A stretch of 35,159 nt of DNA, from contig JBFXJF010000023.1 of assembly GCA_050175155.1 (NCBI GenBank), positions 1 through 35,159 on the forward strand, read 5' to 3'. Shown here piece by piece: positions 15,203 to 24,290 of this stretch. This DNA comes from JBFXJF01 sp050175155. Its GTDB lineage: Bacteria > Bacillota > Bacilli > Tepidibacillales > Tepidibacillaceae. Both the position numbers and the translations under genes were made by a program. How positions within the stretch are numbered: the stretch's first letter is position 1; every line of letters begins with the position of its first letter. The notes under the pieces were generated by a model. It was not told the origin of the DNA. It saw only the letters and a program-made list of their open reading frames with translations, and searched no databases.

Positions 15203-16273
15203 TTATGGCAGCACAACTAAATTAGTGGTTACTAACCGTTCCTTTCCATCTGATGGTCTATTTAATATATTTCCATCATAGTAGATAGCACTTGAGCCAC
15301 CACCGTCTAAATTATATGCGTTCTTTATTTTAAAGCTTAATAATTTATCTTGAACTTCCTCTAAGGTTACACCACTACTCCAGCCAGTTCTTCGTCCATC
15401 AATAACAATAATTAGTATATCATCATTTGAAAAACTACCAATTATTGTTCTTGGATGTTTTGTGTTTGCCCAAAGAGATGGTATCTTCACTTTTTTCCCA
15501 TCCTGTAATAAAATCGGTTTAAAACTAGCCCCTTGCAGAATATTATCCGCATAAATTTCTTCCTTAGTTGTGTATCTTTTCCCTACCAACTTTCCATCAT
15601 TATTAAAACCAACGAACGTTAACGATTCCTCAAGTGAAAACTGCTTAATTACACCGTCAACAACAGTTGTCCCAACTGGAGCTATTTTTTTAGTTGTTGA
15701 ATTATACCAAAAACCACCCGCATTTACTGCTAATATACCTCCAGATCTCTCTGCTGCATCACTAGTTTTTTCACCATTACTTGCTAATTGATCACCAGCC
15801 AAAACTATCTTTAGAGCTTCCGAAGTATGAGGGGATATTTTGGCCATATAGCCTCGATAATCAATTCCCTCTAATGTATATATTTTAATTGATGAATTGA
15901 CCCCATCATGATTTTCAATTGGGTCACCAAGTAAGTTAGATAAGGTTTGTTCAAGTACAATATCAGATTGCTCTTTTTGTGTTTTACTAGAAGATATAAA
16001 TTGGTTGATATTATTAATTTGTAACTGATAATCGTTACTATCAGTAGAAGCATCAACAAACAGGTTATTCGTTTTTGTTTGTAGCTCCTTTAAATCATCC
16101 ATTGATATTTCTATCTCTTGATTAATTACATCTAGTTCATTATTTAAATCATAAAAAGCAGAGATTTTGGAATCGTCTGTTTGGTCTGTTAAGTAATAAG
16201 CAGTCGAAACCCCTATAATAGGAGCTAGAAGTAAAATAGAAAACAAACTAATAATTCTAATTAGTCGCTGCAT
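15203..16273 (-). CDS. Phosphodiester glycosidase (NAGPA-domain) exported protein
   Basis: 356 residues. An N-terminal membrane anchor or signal (about 7-27) and a short coiled coil (about 43-75; NNELDVINQEIEISMDDLKE) precede a phosphodiester-glycosidase domain (about 130-355). Family marks are the GGILAVNAGGFW, HPRTIIGSF, IVIDGRRTGWSSGVTLEEV and AYNLDGGGSSAIYY segments. The family includes the mammalian uncovering enzyme that removes GlcNAc from GlcNAc-1-phospho-6-mannose; bacterial members act outside the membrane, probably on wall or exopolysaccharide phosphodiesters. The substrate here is unknown. The start ATG follows GAGAGG by 7 nt and lies 17 nt inside the upstream coiled-coil gene, so the two are tightly coupled. 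Confidence 0.85.
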   Translation of the reverse strand: MQRLIRIISLFSILLLAPIIGVSTAYYLTDQTDDSKISAFYDLNNELDVINQEIEISMDDLKELQTKTNNLFVDASTDSNDYQLQINNINQFISSSKTQKEQSDIVLEQTLSNLLGDPIENHDGVNSSIKIYTLEGIDYRGYMAKISPHTSEALKIVLAGDQLASNGEKTSDAAERSGGILAVNAGGFWYNSTTKKIAPVGTTVVDGVIKQFSLEESLTFVGFNNDGKLVGKRYTTKEEIYADNILQGASFKPILLQDGKKVKIPSLWANTKHPRTIIGSFSNDDILIIVIDGRRTGWSSGVTLEEVQDKLLSFKIKNAYNLDGGGSSAIYYDGNILNRPSDGKERLVTTNLVVLP

Positions 16274-16685
16274 CTCTTAACCTCTCGATTGAAGCCTGTA
16301 ATTCATTTAACTGCAGGTTCAACTCATCGATACGTTGTTGGAGTACCAATTTATTTGTATCCGTTCCATATAAAAGATCGGTTGTTATTGCTAATTCTTG
16401 ATTAATTCTTAATAACTCTTCATTGATTTCAACTAGCCCCATATGTACTTCATCAATTTTAGGCCGCAACTCGTTAACCTCTTCTTCTATTCTCGAATCA
16501 ATATATGCCCAATTTTTAATATTCATATGGTTCGTATACCAGTACCCTAAATAAAATAACCCTCCCCACAAAACAACTATCAAAGTAACTATAATTATAG
16601 GCTTTAATTTATTTTTTTCTTGTTTCCTTTTTAGAAGGGTAATATCATGGAGATCCCCTCTTGTCCCTAGCGGCAAATCACTCAT
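16257..16685 (-). CDS. Hypothetical membrane-anchored coiled-coil protein
   Basis: 142 residues, not assigned to a family. A basic cytoplasmic start (LLKRKQEKNKLK) precedes one TM segment (about 29-50; IIIVTLIVVLWGGLFYLGYW). The rest is a strongly predicted coiled coil (about 62-140; INEELLRINQELAITTD, LQQRIDELNLQLNELQASIERL). Orientation is cytoplasm-in, with the coil outside. The next gene also has a membrane anchor and coil and overlaps by 17 nt, so the two proteins may pair through their coils. ATG follows AGGGG by 11 nt. Confidence 0.75.
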   Translation of the reverse strand: MSDLPLGTRGDLHDITLLKRKQEKNKLKPIIIVTLIVVLWGGLFYLGYWYTNHMNIKNWAYIDSRIEEEVNELRPKIDEVHMGLVEINEELLRINQELAITTDLLYGTDTNKLVLQQRIDELNLQLNELQASIERLRDAATN

Positions 16686-16721
16686 CGTTAGCAGTTCCCC
16701 TTTAATTTTAGTCCATAGTAG

Positions 16722-17261
16722 CTATCTATGAATAAGCGGATATGACTTTTTTATCTTTATCGCAATCCAGGCAGCTAAATAAGCCTTAAGTAAATCCCCA
16801 GGTATAAATAACATATTCCCAAGCAATGCAGTAGTAAAATCAACATCAGTAATAAATATAAAATAACTAAGTCCTATAGCATATACTACAAGAATACCCC
16901 CAACTATATTAATAATAAACACCTTAGTTACGCTTAAACTATTCCAAAACCTCTCAATAAGAAACCCTATTATAAAAGCAGCCAAAGGCCAACTTAATAT
17001 GTATCCCCCTGTTGGTCCAAATAAAAACCCGATGCCTCCTCTTCCACCACTCAATACAGGTGATCCAACTGCTACTAGAAGCACAAAAATCAGTAAACTA
17101 TATGCTCCTAACCTAGCACCTAAAATTGCTCCAGCAAGCATTACTCCAAAAGATTGCAAAGTAATCGGAACCCCAAATGGTAAAGGAATAGGGGGCATAA
17201 TTCCTAGTGCTGCAACAATTCCAGCAAATAAGGCAACATATATCATATCTTTAGTTTTCAT
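16722..17261 (-). CDS. bioY: Biotin transporter substrate-binding component BioY
   Basis: S-component of an energy-coupling-factor transporter; it captures biotin and uses a shared EcfA/EcfT module encoded elsewhere. 179 residues with about six TM segments. Family marks are PIPLPFGVPITLQSFGVMLAG near 25-45, GGRGGIGFLFGPTGGYI near 73-90 and the NMLFIPGDLLKAYLA segment near 150-165. ATG 17261 is 7 nt behind GGAGG and is preferred to a TTG two codons upstream. It follows argH by 78 nt. No clear BirA operator was found upstream. Confidence 0.93.
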   Translation of the reverse strand: MKTKDMIYVALFAGIVAALGIMPPIPLPFGVPITLQSFGVMLAGAILGARLGAYSLLIFVLLVAVGSPVLSGGRGGIGFLFGPTGGYILSWPLAAFIIGFLIERFWNSLSVTKVFIINIVGGILVVYAIGLSYFIFITDVDFTTALLGNMLFIPGDLLKAYLAAWIAIKIKKSYPLIHR

Positions 17262-17292
17262 TTTCAAACCTCCATTACCAGTTATAATTAAT

Positions 17293-17329
17293 TAAAAAAA
17301 TAAAATATAATATATTTCAATTATATTTT
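17293..17329 (-). terminator. Possible weak terminator between argH and bioY
   Basis: An all-A/T 9-bp stem AAAATATAA (17302-17310) and TTATATTTT (17321-17329), 10-nt loop, followed on the minus strand by ATTTTTTTAATT. The stem has no G-C pairs, so termination is doubtful. Confidence 0.3.
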
Positions 17330-17339
17330 ACCTCTTATT

Positions 17340-18743
17340 TTAATAAATTGACAATCCTTTTAGTCTACTTAATTCATCCTTTGCTTCATTGATACCTTTT
17401 ACTACAGATTCCCTTCCTGTTCCACCATAGGATATTCTTGCATTTACAACATTCTCTGGGAGCAGTTGATTATAAATATCTTCTTCTACTTTAGTAGAAA
17501 AATTTTGATATTCTTCAATAGTCAAATCTAGTAAATATTTTTTTGCTTCAATACAATATAAAACAGTCTTACCCACAATTTCATGGGCCTCTCGAAATGG
17601 TATTCCTTTTCTAACAAGATAATCAGCATAATCCGTTGCATTAGAAAAATCATTTTTAACCGATTGTAACATTCTCTCTTTATTAACTACCATTGTTTGC
17701 ACCATCCCCGCAACTAAGGTTAATGCCCCCTCTAGCGTTTGGATTGTATCAAACATTCCTTCCTTATCTTCCTGCATATCCTTATTGTAAGTCATTGGTA
17801 GACCCTTTAAGGTTGTTAATAAAGATATTAAATTACCATAAACACGCCCAGTCTTCCCTCTTACTAACTCAGCAACATCGGGATTTTTCTTTTGTGGCAT
17901 GATGCTACTTCCAGTGCAATAAGCATCGTCTAACTCCACATATTGAAATTCACTACTCATCCAGAGAATTAACTCTTCAGATAATCGTGATAGGTGCATC
18001 ATAATTAGTGATGAATTAAATAGAAATTCAGCAATATAATCTCGATCACTAACGGCATCCATACTATTTGTGTAAATTTTATCAAAACCTAATAAATCTG
18101 CTACCTGTTTTCGATCAATAGAAAAAGTTGTCCCTGCTAAAGCACCTGCTCCTAATGGCATTATGTCTATACGCTTCCAACTATCATTCAATCTTTCTAA
18201 ATCTCTTAAAAACATAGATGCATAAGCCATTAGATGATGCGAAAATAAAATCGGTTGTGCCCTTTGCAAATGTGTATAACCAGGCATAACTACATCTAAG
18301 TTTTGTTCCGCCTTTTCAATAAAAACTTCTATTAGCTCAGATAAATTATTAGCTATATTTTTTACATTTTTCTTTAAATAGATGTGCATATCCAAAGCTA
18401 CTTGATCGTTGCGGCTTCTTGCAGTATGCAGCTTCCCCCCAACAGATCCGATTAAATCAATTAATCTTTTCTCGATATTCATATGAATATCTTCTAAAGC
18501 TACTGAATATTTAAAATGACCCCGCGAAATCTCAAGCTCAATTTCCTTTAATCCATTAACTATTAATTCAACTTCCTTATCTGTTATTATACCTTTACTA
18601 CCTAGCATAGTTGCATGGGCTATACTTCCTTGAATATCCTCTTTAGCTAATTTATAATCAAACCCGATAGAAGCAGTATACTCCTCAACTAACTGATTAG
18701 TAGCTTTTGTAAAGCGCCCACCCCATGGTTTGCCTTTACTCAT
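17340..18743 (-). CDS. argH: Argininosuccinate lyase
   Basis: Last step of arginine synthesis: argininosuccinate to arginine and fumarate; cytosolic tetramer. 467 residues from ATG 18743, the normal length (MSKGKPWGGRFT). Active-site marks: TARSRNDQV near 112-120, the TxLQRAQP segment near 160, and the signature GSSIMPQKKNPD near 280-291. The open frame continues 34 codons upstream into argG, but that part has no family similarity; GAGG stands 8 nt before ATG 18743. The start overlaps the argG stop by 8 nt (ATGAGTAA), indicating coupled translation. Confidence 0.97.
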   Translation of the reverse strand: MSKGKPWGGRFTKATNQLVEEYTASIGFDYKLAKEDIQGSIAHATMLGSKGIITDKEVELIVNGLKEIELEISRGHFKYSVALEDIHMNIEKRLIDLIGSVGGKLHTARSRNDQVALDMHIYLKKNVKNIANNLSELIEVFIEKAEQNLDVVMPGYTHLQRAQPILFSHHLMAYASMFLRDLERLNDSWKRIDIMPLGAGALAGTTFSIDRKQVADLLGFDKIYTNSMDAVSDRDYIAEFLFNSSLIMMHLSRLSEELILWMSSEFQYVELDDAYCTGSSIMPQKKNPDVAELVRGKTGRVYGNLISLLTTLKGLPMTYNKDMQEDKEGMFDTIQTLEGALTLVAGMVQTMVVNKERMLQSVKNDFSNATDYADYLVRKGIPFREAHEIVGKTVLYCIEAKKYLLDLTIEEYQNFSTKVEEDIYNQLLPENVVNARISYGGTGRESVVKGINEAKDELSRLKGLSIY

Positions 18744-19944
18744 TCTCTTGTCCTCTTTTAACTTCAGCATATGTCTTTGTTTGAAGTCCCCACAACTTAA
18801 TGAAACCAACTGCAGCTTTATGATCAAACTCGTCGCTACTATCATAAGTAGCTAATTTATATGAATAGAGAGAGTTCTTTGATTTTCTTCCCACAACAGT
18901 AGCGTGTCCTTTAAATAATTTTAATCTTACATCTCCCGACACCATTTTTTGAGTCTCTTTAACAAAGGCAAGTAAACCGTCCATTAGAGGAGAATACCAT
19001 AATCCCTCGTAAATCATATTTGCCATCTTTTGTTCAATAATTGGTTTAAAATGAGTAATTTCTCTAGGCTGTACAAGGATTTCCAATGCCTGATGCGCAC
19101 TAATTAAAACAGCTGCTGCTGGAATCTCATATACTTCTCTAGACTTTATTCCTACGAGACGATTTTCAATTAAATCAAGTCTTCCTATGCCATGTTTACC
19201 TGCAATTTTATTTAATTCTAAGATCATATCTGAAAGGGTCATTGCTTTACCATTAATTGCTACTGGCTTACCCTCCAAAAAAGTAATCTCTATTTCTTCA
19301 GGCTCATCTGGTGCATTCTTAATAGAAGCTGTTAATTCATATGCTTCCTCAGGAGGTTCTACCCAAGGATCCTCCAACACTCCAGCCTCACAAGCTCTTC
19401 CCCACATGTTTTGGTCAATACTATAAGGTTTATCTTTTTGCACAGGAATAGGAATGCCGTTTTTCTCAGCATATTCTATCTCTTCATCCCTACTCATTCC
19501 CCATTCTCTAACAGGGGCAATTATTTTAATATCAGGTGCTAAGGCAGCAATTGATACATCGAATCTAACTTGGTCATTACCCTTACCAGTACAACCATGT
19601 GCTATAGCTATAGCACCTTCTTTATTTGCTATATCAACCAACAGTTTGGCTATTAATGGTCGTGAAAGAGCTGATACTACTGGATATTTTCCTTCATACA
19701 TCGCATTTGCCATTAAAGCAGGAAGAATATACTCTTCCGCAAACATATCTTTTGCATCTATTACATGTGACTCTATTGCTCCTACCTGAATAGCTTTGTT
19801 TTTAACGAAATCTAAGTCTTTACCTTCACCGACATCAATAGCCACGGCAATTACATCATAATTATAACTTTCCTGAAGCCATTTAATAGCCACAGAAGTA
19901 TCTAGCCCTCCTGAATATGCTAAAACAATCTTTTCTCTTCCCAT
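18736..19944 (-). CDS. argG: Argininosuccinate synthase
   Basis: Joins citrulline and aspartate with ATP to make argininosuccinate. 402 residues, normal length. The N-terminal pyrophosphatase-type motif AYSGGLDTSV is at residues 9-18; AHGCTGKGNDQVRF near 115-128 and the citrulline/aspartate-binding segment near 170-200 (YSIDQNMWGR) are present. ATG follows GGAG by 8 nt. It lies 121 nt after argF, the largest gap inside the operon, and that gap holds an ArgR-like box. Confidence 0.97.
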   Translation of the reverse strand: MGREKIVLAYSGGLDTSVAIKWLQESYNYDVIAVAIDVGEGKDLDFVKNKAIQVGAIESHVIDAKDMFAEEYILPALMANAMYEGKYPVVSALSRPLIAKLLVDIANKEGAIAIAHGCTGKGNDQVRFDVSIAALAPDIKIIAPVREWGMSRDEEIEYAEKNGIPIPVQKDKPYSIDQNMWGRACEAGVLEDPWVEPPEEAYELTASIKNAPDEPEEIEITFLEGKPVAINGKAMTLSDMILELNKIAGKHGIGRLDLIENRLVGIKSREVYEIPAAAVLISAHQALEILVQPREITHFKPIIEQKMANMIYEGLWYSPLMDGLLAFVKETQKMVSGDVRLKLFKGHATVVGRKSKNSLYSYKLATYDSSDEFDHKAAVGFIKLWGLQTKTYAEVKRGQENE

Positions 19945-20002
19945 ATCTAAATCTCCATTTCTACATTCATAATGTTTTATAGTTTATAATTATTCTATAT
20001 TG

Positions 20003-20016
20003 GGTATTTTTATACA
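20003..20016. promoter_or_regulatory. ARG box (ArgR/AhrC-type) between argF and argG
   Basis: Minus-strand TGTATAAAAATACC fits the TGNAT-N4-ATNCA consensus with one mismatch. A -10-like TATAAA lies inside it but the -35 is poor. It suggests a separate arginine-responsive promoter for argGH. A weak hairpin (AAGACT/AGTCTT, 20033-20054) lies between it and the argF stop. Confidence 0.45.
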
Positions 20017-20065
20017 TTACAGCCCTAAAATTAAGACTTAATCTTTATAGTCTTTAGTTAAAATG

Positions 20066-21022
20066 TTATGTCATAAGTGCTGTTAATATAGCTTTGTGAG
20101 CATGTAATCTGTTCTCAGCTTCATCGAAAACTACCGAATTCGGTCCGTCTATTACTTCAGCAGTTACTTCCTCTTCGCGGTGGGCTGGAAGACAATGCAT
20201 GAATATATAATCCTTTTTTGCCATCTGAGTCAGTCTCTGGTTGATTTGATAACCCTCAAATTTCTTTAATCGTATTTGGTTTTCCTCCTCTTGCCCCATG
20301 CTTGCCCATACATCCGTATAAATTACATCCGCTTGTTGAACTGCCTGATCCACGTCCGACGTGACTTCTAATTGGGCACCATGTTCATTCGCAGATTTTT
20401 TTGCCTTATCGTAAATCTGCTCGTTAGGTTCATATCCTTTCGGACAAGCTACAACAACATTCATTCCCAACTTAGCACCAACAATCATCAGTGAATGAGC
20501 TACATTATTACCATCACCAACATAAGTCAATTTAATACCTTCCCACTTGCCTTTTTCTTCGTAAACCGTCATCATGTCTGCTATTGCTTGGGTTGGATGG
20601 TATAAATCCGAAAGACCATTTATAATTGGTACCGTTGAGTTTTTTGCCATCTCAATTAGCTTATCTTGATCATTTGTTCTCAATAAGATTCCATCAACAT
20701 AACGCGAAAGTACCTTTGCTGTATCCGCCATTGTTTCTCCACGTTTTAATTGCAAATCGTTATTGTTGAGATATAAAGCATGACCACCTAAGTGAAACAT
20801 CCCAACCTCAAAAGATACTCTTGTTCTGGTAGACGCCTTCTCAAAAATCATTCCTAACGTCTTACCCTTGAGTGGCTGATATAATATATTGTTCTTTTTC
20901 TTCTTCTTAATATCTAGCCCTAACATTATTAATTGTTCAATCTCGGTCTTACTATAATCTAATAACGTTAGAAAATTTCTTCCTTTAAAAATATTAATTG
21001 TACCCATGGGTTCGCTGAGCAT
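20066..21022 (-). CDS. argF: Ornithine carbamoyltransferase
   Basis: Makes citrulline from ornithine and carbamoyl phosphate. 318 residues from ATG 21022. Carbamoyl-phosphate site STRTR (about 65-69), HPTQA (about 144-148) and ornithine-side HCLPAH (about 283-288) are intact. The frame opens seven codons earlier at TTG, but that region is the Shine-Dalgarno AAGGGGAG, 7 nt before ATG 21022. The gap to argD is 26 nt. Confidence 0.96.
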   Translation of the reverse strand: MLSEPMGTINIFKGRNFLTLLDYSKTEIEQLIMLGLDIKKKKKNNILYQPLKGKTLGMIFEKASTRTRVSFEVGMFHLGGHALYLNNNDLQLKRGETMADTAKVLSRYVDGILLRTNDQDKLIEMAKNSTVPIINGLSDLYHPTQAIADMMTVYEEKGKWEGIKLTYVGDGNNVAHSLMIVGAKLGMNVVVACPKGYEPNEQIYDKAKKSANEHGAQLEVTSDVDQAVQQADVIYTDVWASMGQEEENQIRLKKFEGYQINQRLTQMAKKDYIFMHCLPAHREEEVTAEVIDGPNSVVFDEAENRLHAHKAILTALMT

Positions 21023-21048
21023 AGTTTTTCTCCCCTTTTTCAATCTAT

Positions 21049-22221
21049 TTATTTTTCAGTCCATCTATCAACGCAATACTTAAACCTATCAATTCCGTAA
21101 TCTAATTCGTCCTTTGTAATATTTAAAGGCGGCAATAACCTTAATACGTTTGGCCCAGCTACAAGTACTAGCAAACCTTCGTCTTTACATAATTGAACTA
21201 GCTGTGCTACTGGTTTATCCCATTCAATACCAATCATTAACCCCTTTCCTCTAATCTCTTTAAGATTAGGATATACAGATAGAATCTCATTAAGTTTGGA
21301 AAATAAGTAGGTTTCCATTGCTACAACATTTTGCAATATTTTTTCTAGCTCAATGACTTTAATAGTCGATAAAGCTGCAGTTGTTGAAATAAAATTACCG
21401 CCAAATGTGGATCCGTGACTTCCCAGCGCAAACGCTTCTCTTACTTTACTATTCGCAAGCATTGCACCGATTGGAATTCCATTACCTAAACCTTTAGCCA
21501 AGGTTATTACATCAGGCATGATTGGATAATGTTGAAACCCAAACCATTTACCTGTACGACCAATACCCGTTTGCACTTCATCAATGATAAGTAATATGTC
21601 TTTCTCCGACGCCAGTCTTTCTACTTCTATTAACCATGCTGAATCTGCTGGGTTAATTCCACCTTCTCCTTGGATAGCCTCTAACATTATCGCTGCCGTT
21701 TGATCAGTTATTGCTTCTTTTAAAGCTTTAATATCTCCGTAAGGAACAGTTATAAACCCTTCTGGTAAAGGCGAAAAACCTTCCTTTACTTTTTCTTGCC
21801 CTGTTGCAGTTAATGTAGCTAAGGTTCGTCCGTGAAAGGATTGGTTAAAGGTAATTATCTGAAACCTACTATTATTCTTTACCTTTTGCTGATATCTTCT
21901 TGCCAGCTTAATAGCAGCCTCATTAGCCTCCGCACCACTATTTGCAAAGAACACATTATCCAATCCGCTCAATTCCGTTAGTTTATTAGCTAACTCCTCC
22001 TGCGGTGTAATAGTGAATAGATTAGATGTATGCCATAGTGTGTTAAGCTGTTTTATAACATCATTTTTTACTGTTTCATGTACATGTCCGAGTTGGCATA
22101 CACCTATTCCAGAAGTAAAATCTAAATATTTATTGTCATACTCATCAAAAATCCAACTTCCTTCACCCCTTACAGGGCGTATCATTCCTTTTGGATAATT
22201 AGGAAAAAGCGAACTCATCAT
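21049..22221 (-). CDS. argD: Acetylornithine aminotransferase
   Basis: PLP enzyme converting N-acetylglutamate semialdehyde to N-acetylornithine. 390 residues. Marks: the FANSGAEANEAAIKLAR segment near 93-109, DEVQTGIGRTGKWFG near 218-232 and the PLP lysine in LAKGLGNGIPIGA near 245-257. Two adjacent ATGs (22221 and 22218) are possible; the first overlaps the argB stop by ATGA. Confidence 0.95.
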   Translation of the reverse strand: MMSSLFPNYPKGMIRPVRGEGSWIFDEYDNKYLDFTSGIGVCQLGHVHETVKNDVIKQLNTLWHTSNLFTITPQEELANKLTELSGLDNVFFANSGAEANEAAIKLARRYQQKVKNNSRFQIITFNQSFHGRTLATLTATGQEKVKEGFSPLPEGFITVPYGDIKALKEAITDQTAAIMLEAIQGEGGINPADSAWLIEVERLASEKDILLIIDEVQTGIGRTGKWFGFQHYPIMPDVITLAKGLGNGIPIGAMLANSKVREAFALGSHGSTFGGNFISTTAALSTIKVIELEKILQNVVAMETYLFSKLNEILSVYPNLKEIRGKGLMIGIEWDKPVAQLVQLCKDEGLLVLVAGPNVLRLLPPLNITKDELDYGIDRFKYCVDRWTEK

Positions 22222-23012
22222 ACCACCTCAGACCTGTATATTTTGGTCCCTACCAATTGTTCATTGTATATTTTACTTAATACCCCTTCTTCTCTTCCAT
22301 CCAAGATGTAAATATCATCAATCCCTTGTTCTAAGCAATGAACTGCTGCTTCTACCTTAGGTATCATTCCGTTTGTAACTTGATTTGAAGACTTTAAATC
22401 CTCAATATCTTCAGGTGTTAATAGGTGCAGAATTTTCTTTTCACCATTTTCAGTATGATAAATTCCTGGTATGTCAGAAACCATTAATATTTTTTTTGCT
22501 TGTAATTTAACAGCGACTGCTTGAGCTACTGTATCAGCATTTATGTTAAAAATTTGACCACTTTCATCAATCCCTAATGGGCTAATTACCGGAATTGTTC
22601 CTGAAGATTGAAAATATTTCAACAATGGAAATGTGATTTTTTTAACATTGCCAACGTACCCTAGTATAGGATCTAGTTGTTCTGCTATTATCATTCCATC
22701 ATCTATTCCACTAAGCCCCATCGCTCTACCGCCAGCTTTAAAAATACCCTTAACTACTTCCGAATTTTCCTTACCATTTAGCACCATTTGAACAACATCT
22801 AAAGTTTCCAAATCGGTGACACGTAAGCCATTAATAAAAGAAGATTGGACTCCCATTCTCGATAAAACCTTTGATATCGAAGGACCCCCTCCGTGTACAA
22901 TAACCGGAAACCAACCCTTGCTTAGTAAAAATAGTATTTCTTGATAGAATGACTTAGGTAACTCAGCAATAATACTTCCACCTATTTTTATCACAACTAT
23001 CTGATTATACAT
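22218..23012 (-). CDS. argB: Acetylglutamate kinase
   Basis: Phosphorylates N-acetylglutamate, the committed step of the cyclic pathway and often the target of arginine feedback. 264 residues from ATG 23012 (MYNQIVVIKIGGS), close to the usual 258. Phosphate-binding VIKIGGS (7-13) and VHGGGPS (about 40-46) are present, as are INADTVAQAVA near 170 and the C-terminal IPKVEAAVHCLEQG. The frame runs 20 codons further up into argJ, but AAGGTG stands 6 nt before ATG 23012. It lacks an obvious N-terminal extension of the arginine-sensitive hexameric type. Confidence 0.95.
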   Translation of the reverse strand: MYNQIVVIKIGGSIIAELPKSFYQEILFLLSKGWFPVIVHGGGPSISKVLSRMGVQSSFINGLRVTDLETLDVVQMVLNGKENSEVVKGIFKAGGRAMGLSGIDDGMIIAEQLDPILGYVGNVKKITFPLLKYFQSSGTIPVISPLGIDESGQIFNINADTVAQAVAVKLQAKKILMVSDIPGIYHTENGEKKILHLLTPEDIEDLKSSNQVTNGMIPKVEAAVHCLEQGIDDIYILDGREEGVLSKIYNEQLVGTKIYRSEVV

Positions 23013-23034
23013 TGTTTTCACCTTATTACTTTTG

Positions 23035-24267
23035 TTAACTTCTATATGACGCGTTGATTCGCACATAATCATAAGTTAAGTCACACCCCCAAGCCGTGGC
23101 AGATTCTTCACCTAGATTAAGATTAACATACAGCTTAACCTCTTTTACATTCAATTGCTCTGTCAAATTATTCTCATCAAAGGAAGTTACTTTGCCATTC
23201 TTTAATACGTCAACCTCACCTATTCTGATGTCTAAACAATTCTCATCTACTTGATATCCACTATTTCCAATTGCCATAATCAATCTTCCCCAATTAGCAT
23301 CAGACCCAAAAACTGCAGTTTTGACTAAGTTACTACCAACAATTTTCTTAGCTATTGTCTGAGCCATCTCCTTGCTTTTCGCACAGTCTACAGTTACAGT
23401 TATTAACTTAGTAGCACCTTCACCATCTTTTGCAATCATCTTAGCCAATTCTTCGGATATATAATTAAATGCTTTATAAAACTTTTCCCATTCAGGATGT
23501 TTTTCGTCTAGCTTATTATTGTTAGCAAGACCATTAGCCATAACCAACAGCATATCATTTGTCGATGTATCTCCATCTACGGTTATCATGTTAAAAGTAG
23601 TCTCCGTTACTTCTTTTAACAAACGTTGTAAGGCATCACTTGAAATATTTACATCAGAGGTGACAAACGCCAACATTGTTGCCATGTTAGGATGAATCAT
23701 TCCCGAACCTTTGGAGGTACCGCCAATAGTAACTTTTTTATCATCTATTATCAATTCAACTGCTAGTGACTTTATTGTAGTATCAGTAGTGATAATTGCT
23801 TCACTGAAATTAAGTCCACCATCAACCTCAATATCTTGAGTAATTAAATCTATACCCTCAATAATAACATCGATTGGTAATCTTTCTCCAATTACTCCGG
23901 TTGATGCAACTGTAACTTCGGTAGGAAGTAGGTTTAAATTTTCAGCTACTCTATCCCTCATAGATTTTGCATCTTCAAGACCTTTTTCCCCAGTAAAAGC
24001 ATTAGCATTACCACTATTAGCTATTATAGCCCTTTGTGTTTTGGAAGCTAATAACGATTGCTTTGTAATCAAAAGTGGTGCCGCTTGAAACTGATTAGTG
24101 GTATATACTGCTGCAGCTGCAGCTGGAACATCAGAAATTATAATTCCTAAGTCTTTCTTAACCTTTCTAATACCACAATAAATCCCCGTTGCCCTAAAAC
24201 CTTTTGGTGACGTTACACTTCCTTCATTTAGTTCGGTAAAATCAACACCATCTATATTATAAATCAT
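23035..24267 (-). CDS. argJ: Glutamate N-acetyltransferase / ornithine acetyltransferase
   Basis: Moves the acetyl group from acetylornithine to glutamate, closing the acetyl cycle; bifunctional forms also use acetyl-CoA. 410 residues from ATG 24267. The self-cleavage site is intact: Thr in MIHPNMATMLAF (about residue 190), preceded by GGTSKGSGMI. NSGNANAFTG near 83-92 and STGVIGERLP near 120 are family marks. No argA or argE lies in the window, consistent with the cyclic pathway. The start was set by AGGAGG 8 nt upstream of ATG 24267; ATG 24273 is too close to it. Confidence 0.96.
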   Translation of the reverse strand: MIYNIDGVDFTELNEGSVTSPKGFRATGIYCGIRKVKKDLGIIISDVPAAAAAVYTTNQFQAAPLLITKQSLLASKTQRAIIANSGNANAFTGEKGLEDAKSMRDRVAENLNLLPTEVTVASTGVIGERLPIDVIIEGIDLITQDIEVDGGLNFSEAIITTDTTIKSLAVELIIDDKKVTIGGTSKGSGMIHPNMATMLAFVTSDVNISSDALQRLLKEVTETTFNMITVDGDTSTNDMLLVMANGLANNNKLDEKHPEWEKFYKAFNYISEELAKMIAKDGEGATKLITVTVDCAKSKEMAQTIAKKIVGSNLVKTAVFGSDANWGRLIMAIGNSGYQVDENCLDIRIGEVDVLKNGKVTSFDENNLTEQLNVKEVKLYVNLNLGEESATAWGCDLTYDYVRINASYRS

Positions 24268-24290
24268 TGTCATTTCCTCCTGCCTACTTA

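Noticed and set aside
17262..17339. BirA operator before bioY
   Set aside because: No spaced inverted repeat of the TTGTTAAC type was found; only A/T-rich palindromes.
18744..18845. N-terminal extension of argH by 34 codons
   Set aside because: It overlaps the end of argG in another frame; family alignment and Shine-Dalgarno place the start at 18743.
23013..23072. Upstream start of argB at 23072
   Set aside because: It lies within argJ and has no similarity to kinases; AAGGTG supports ATG 23012.
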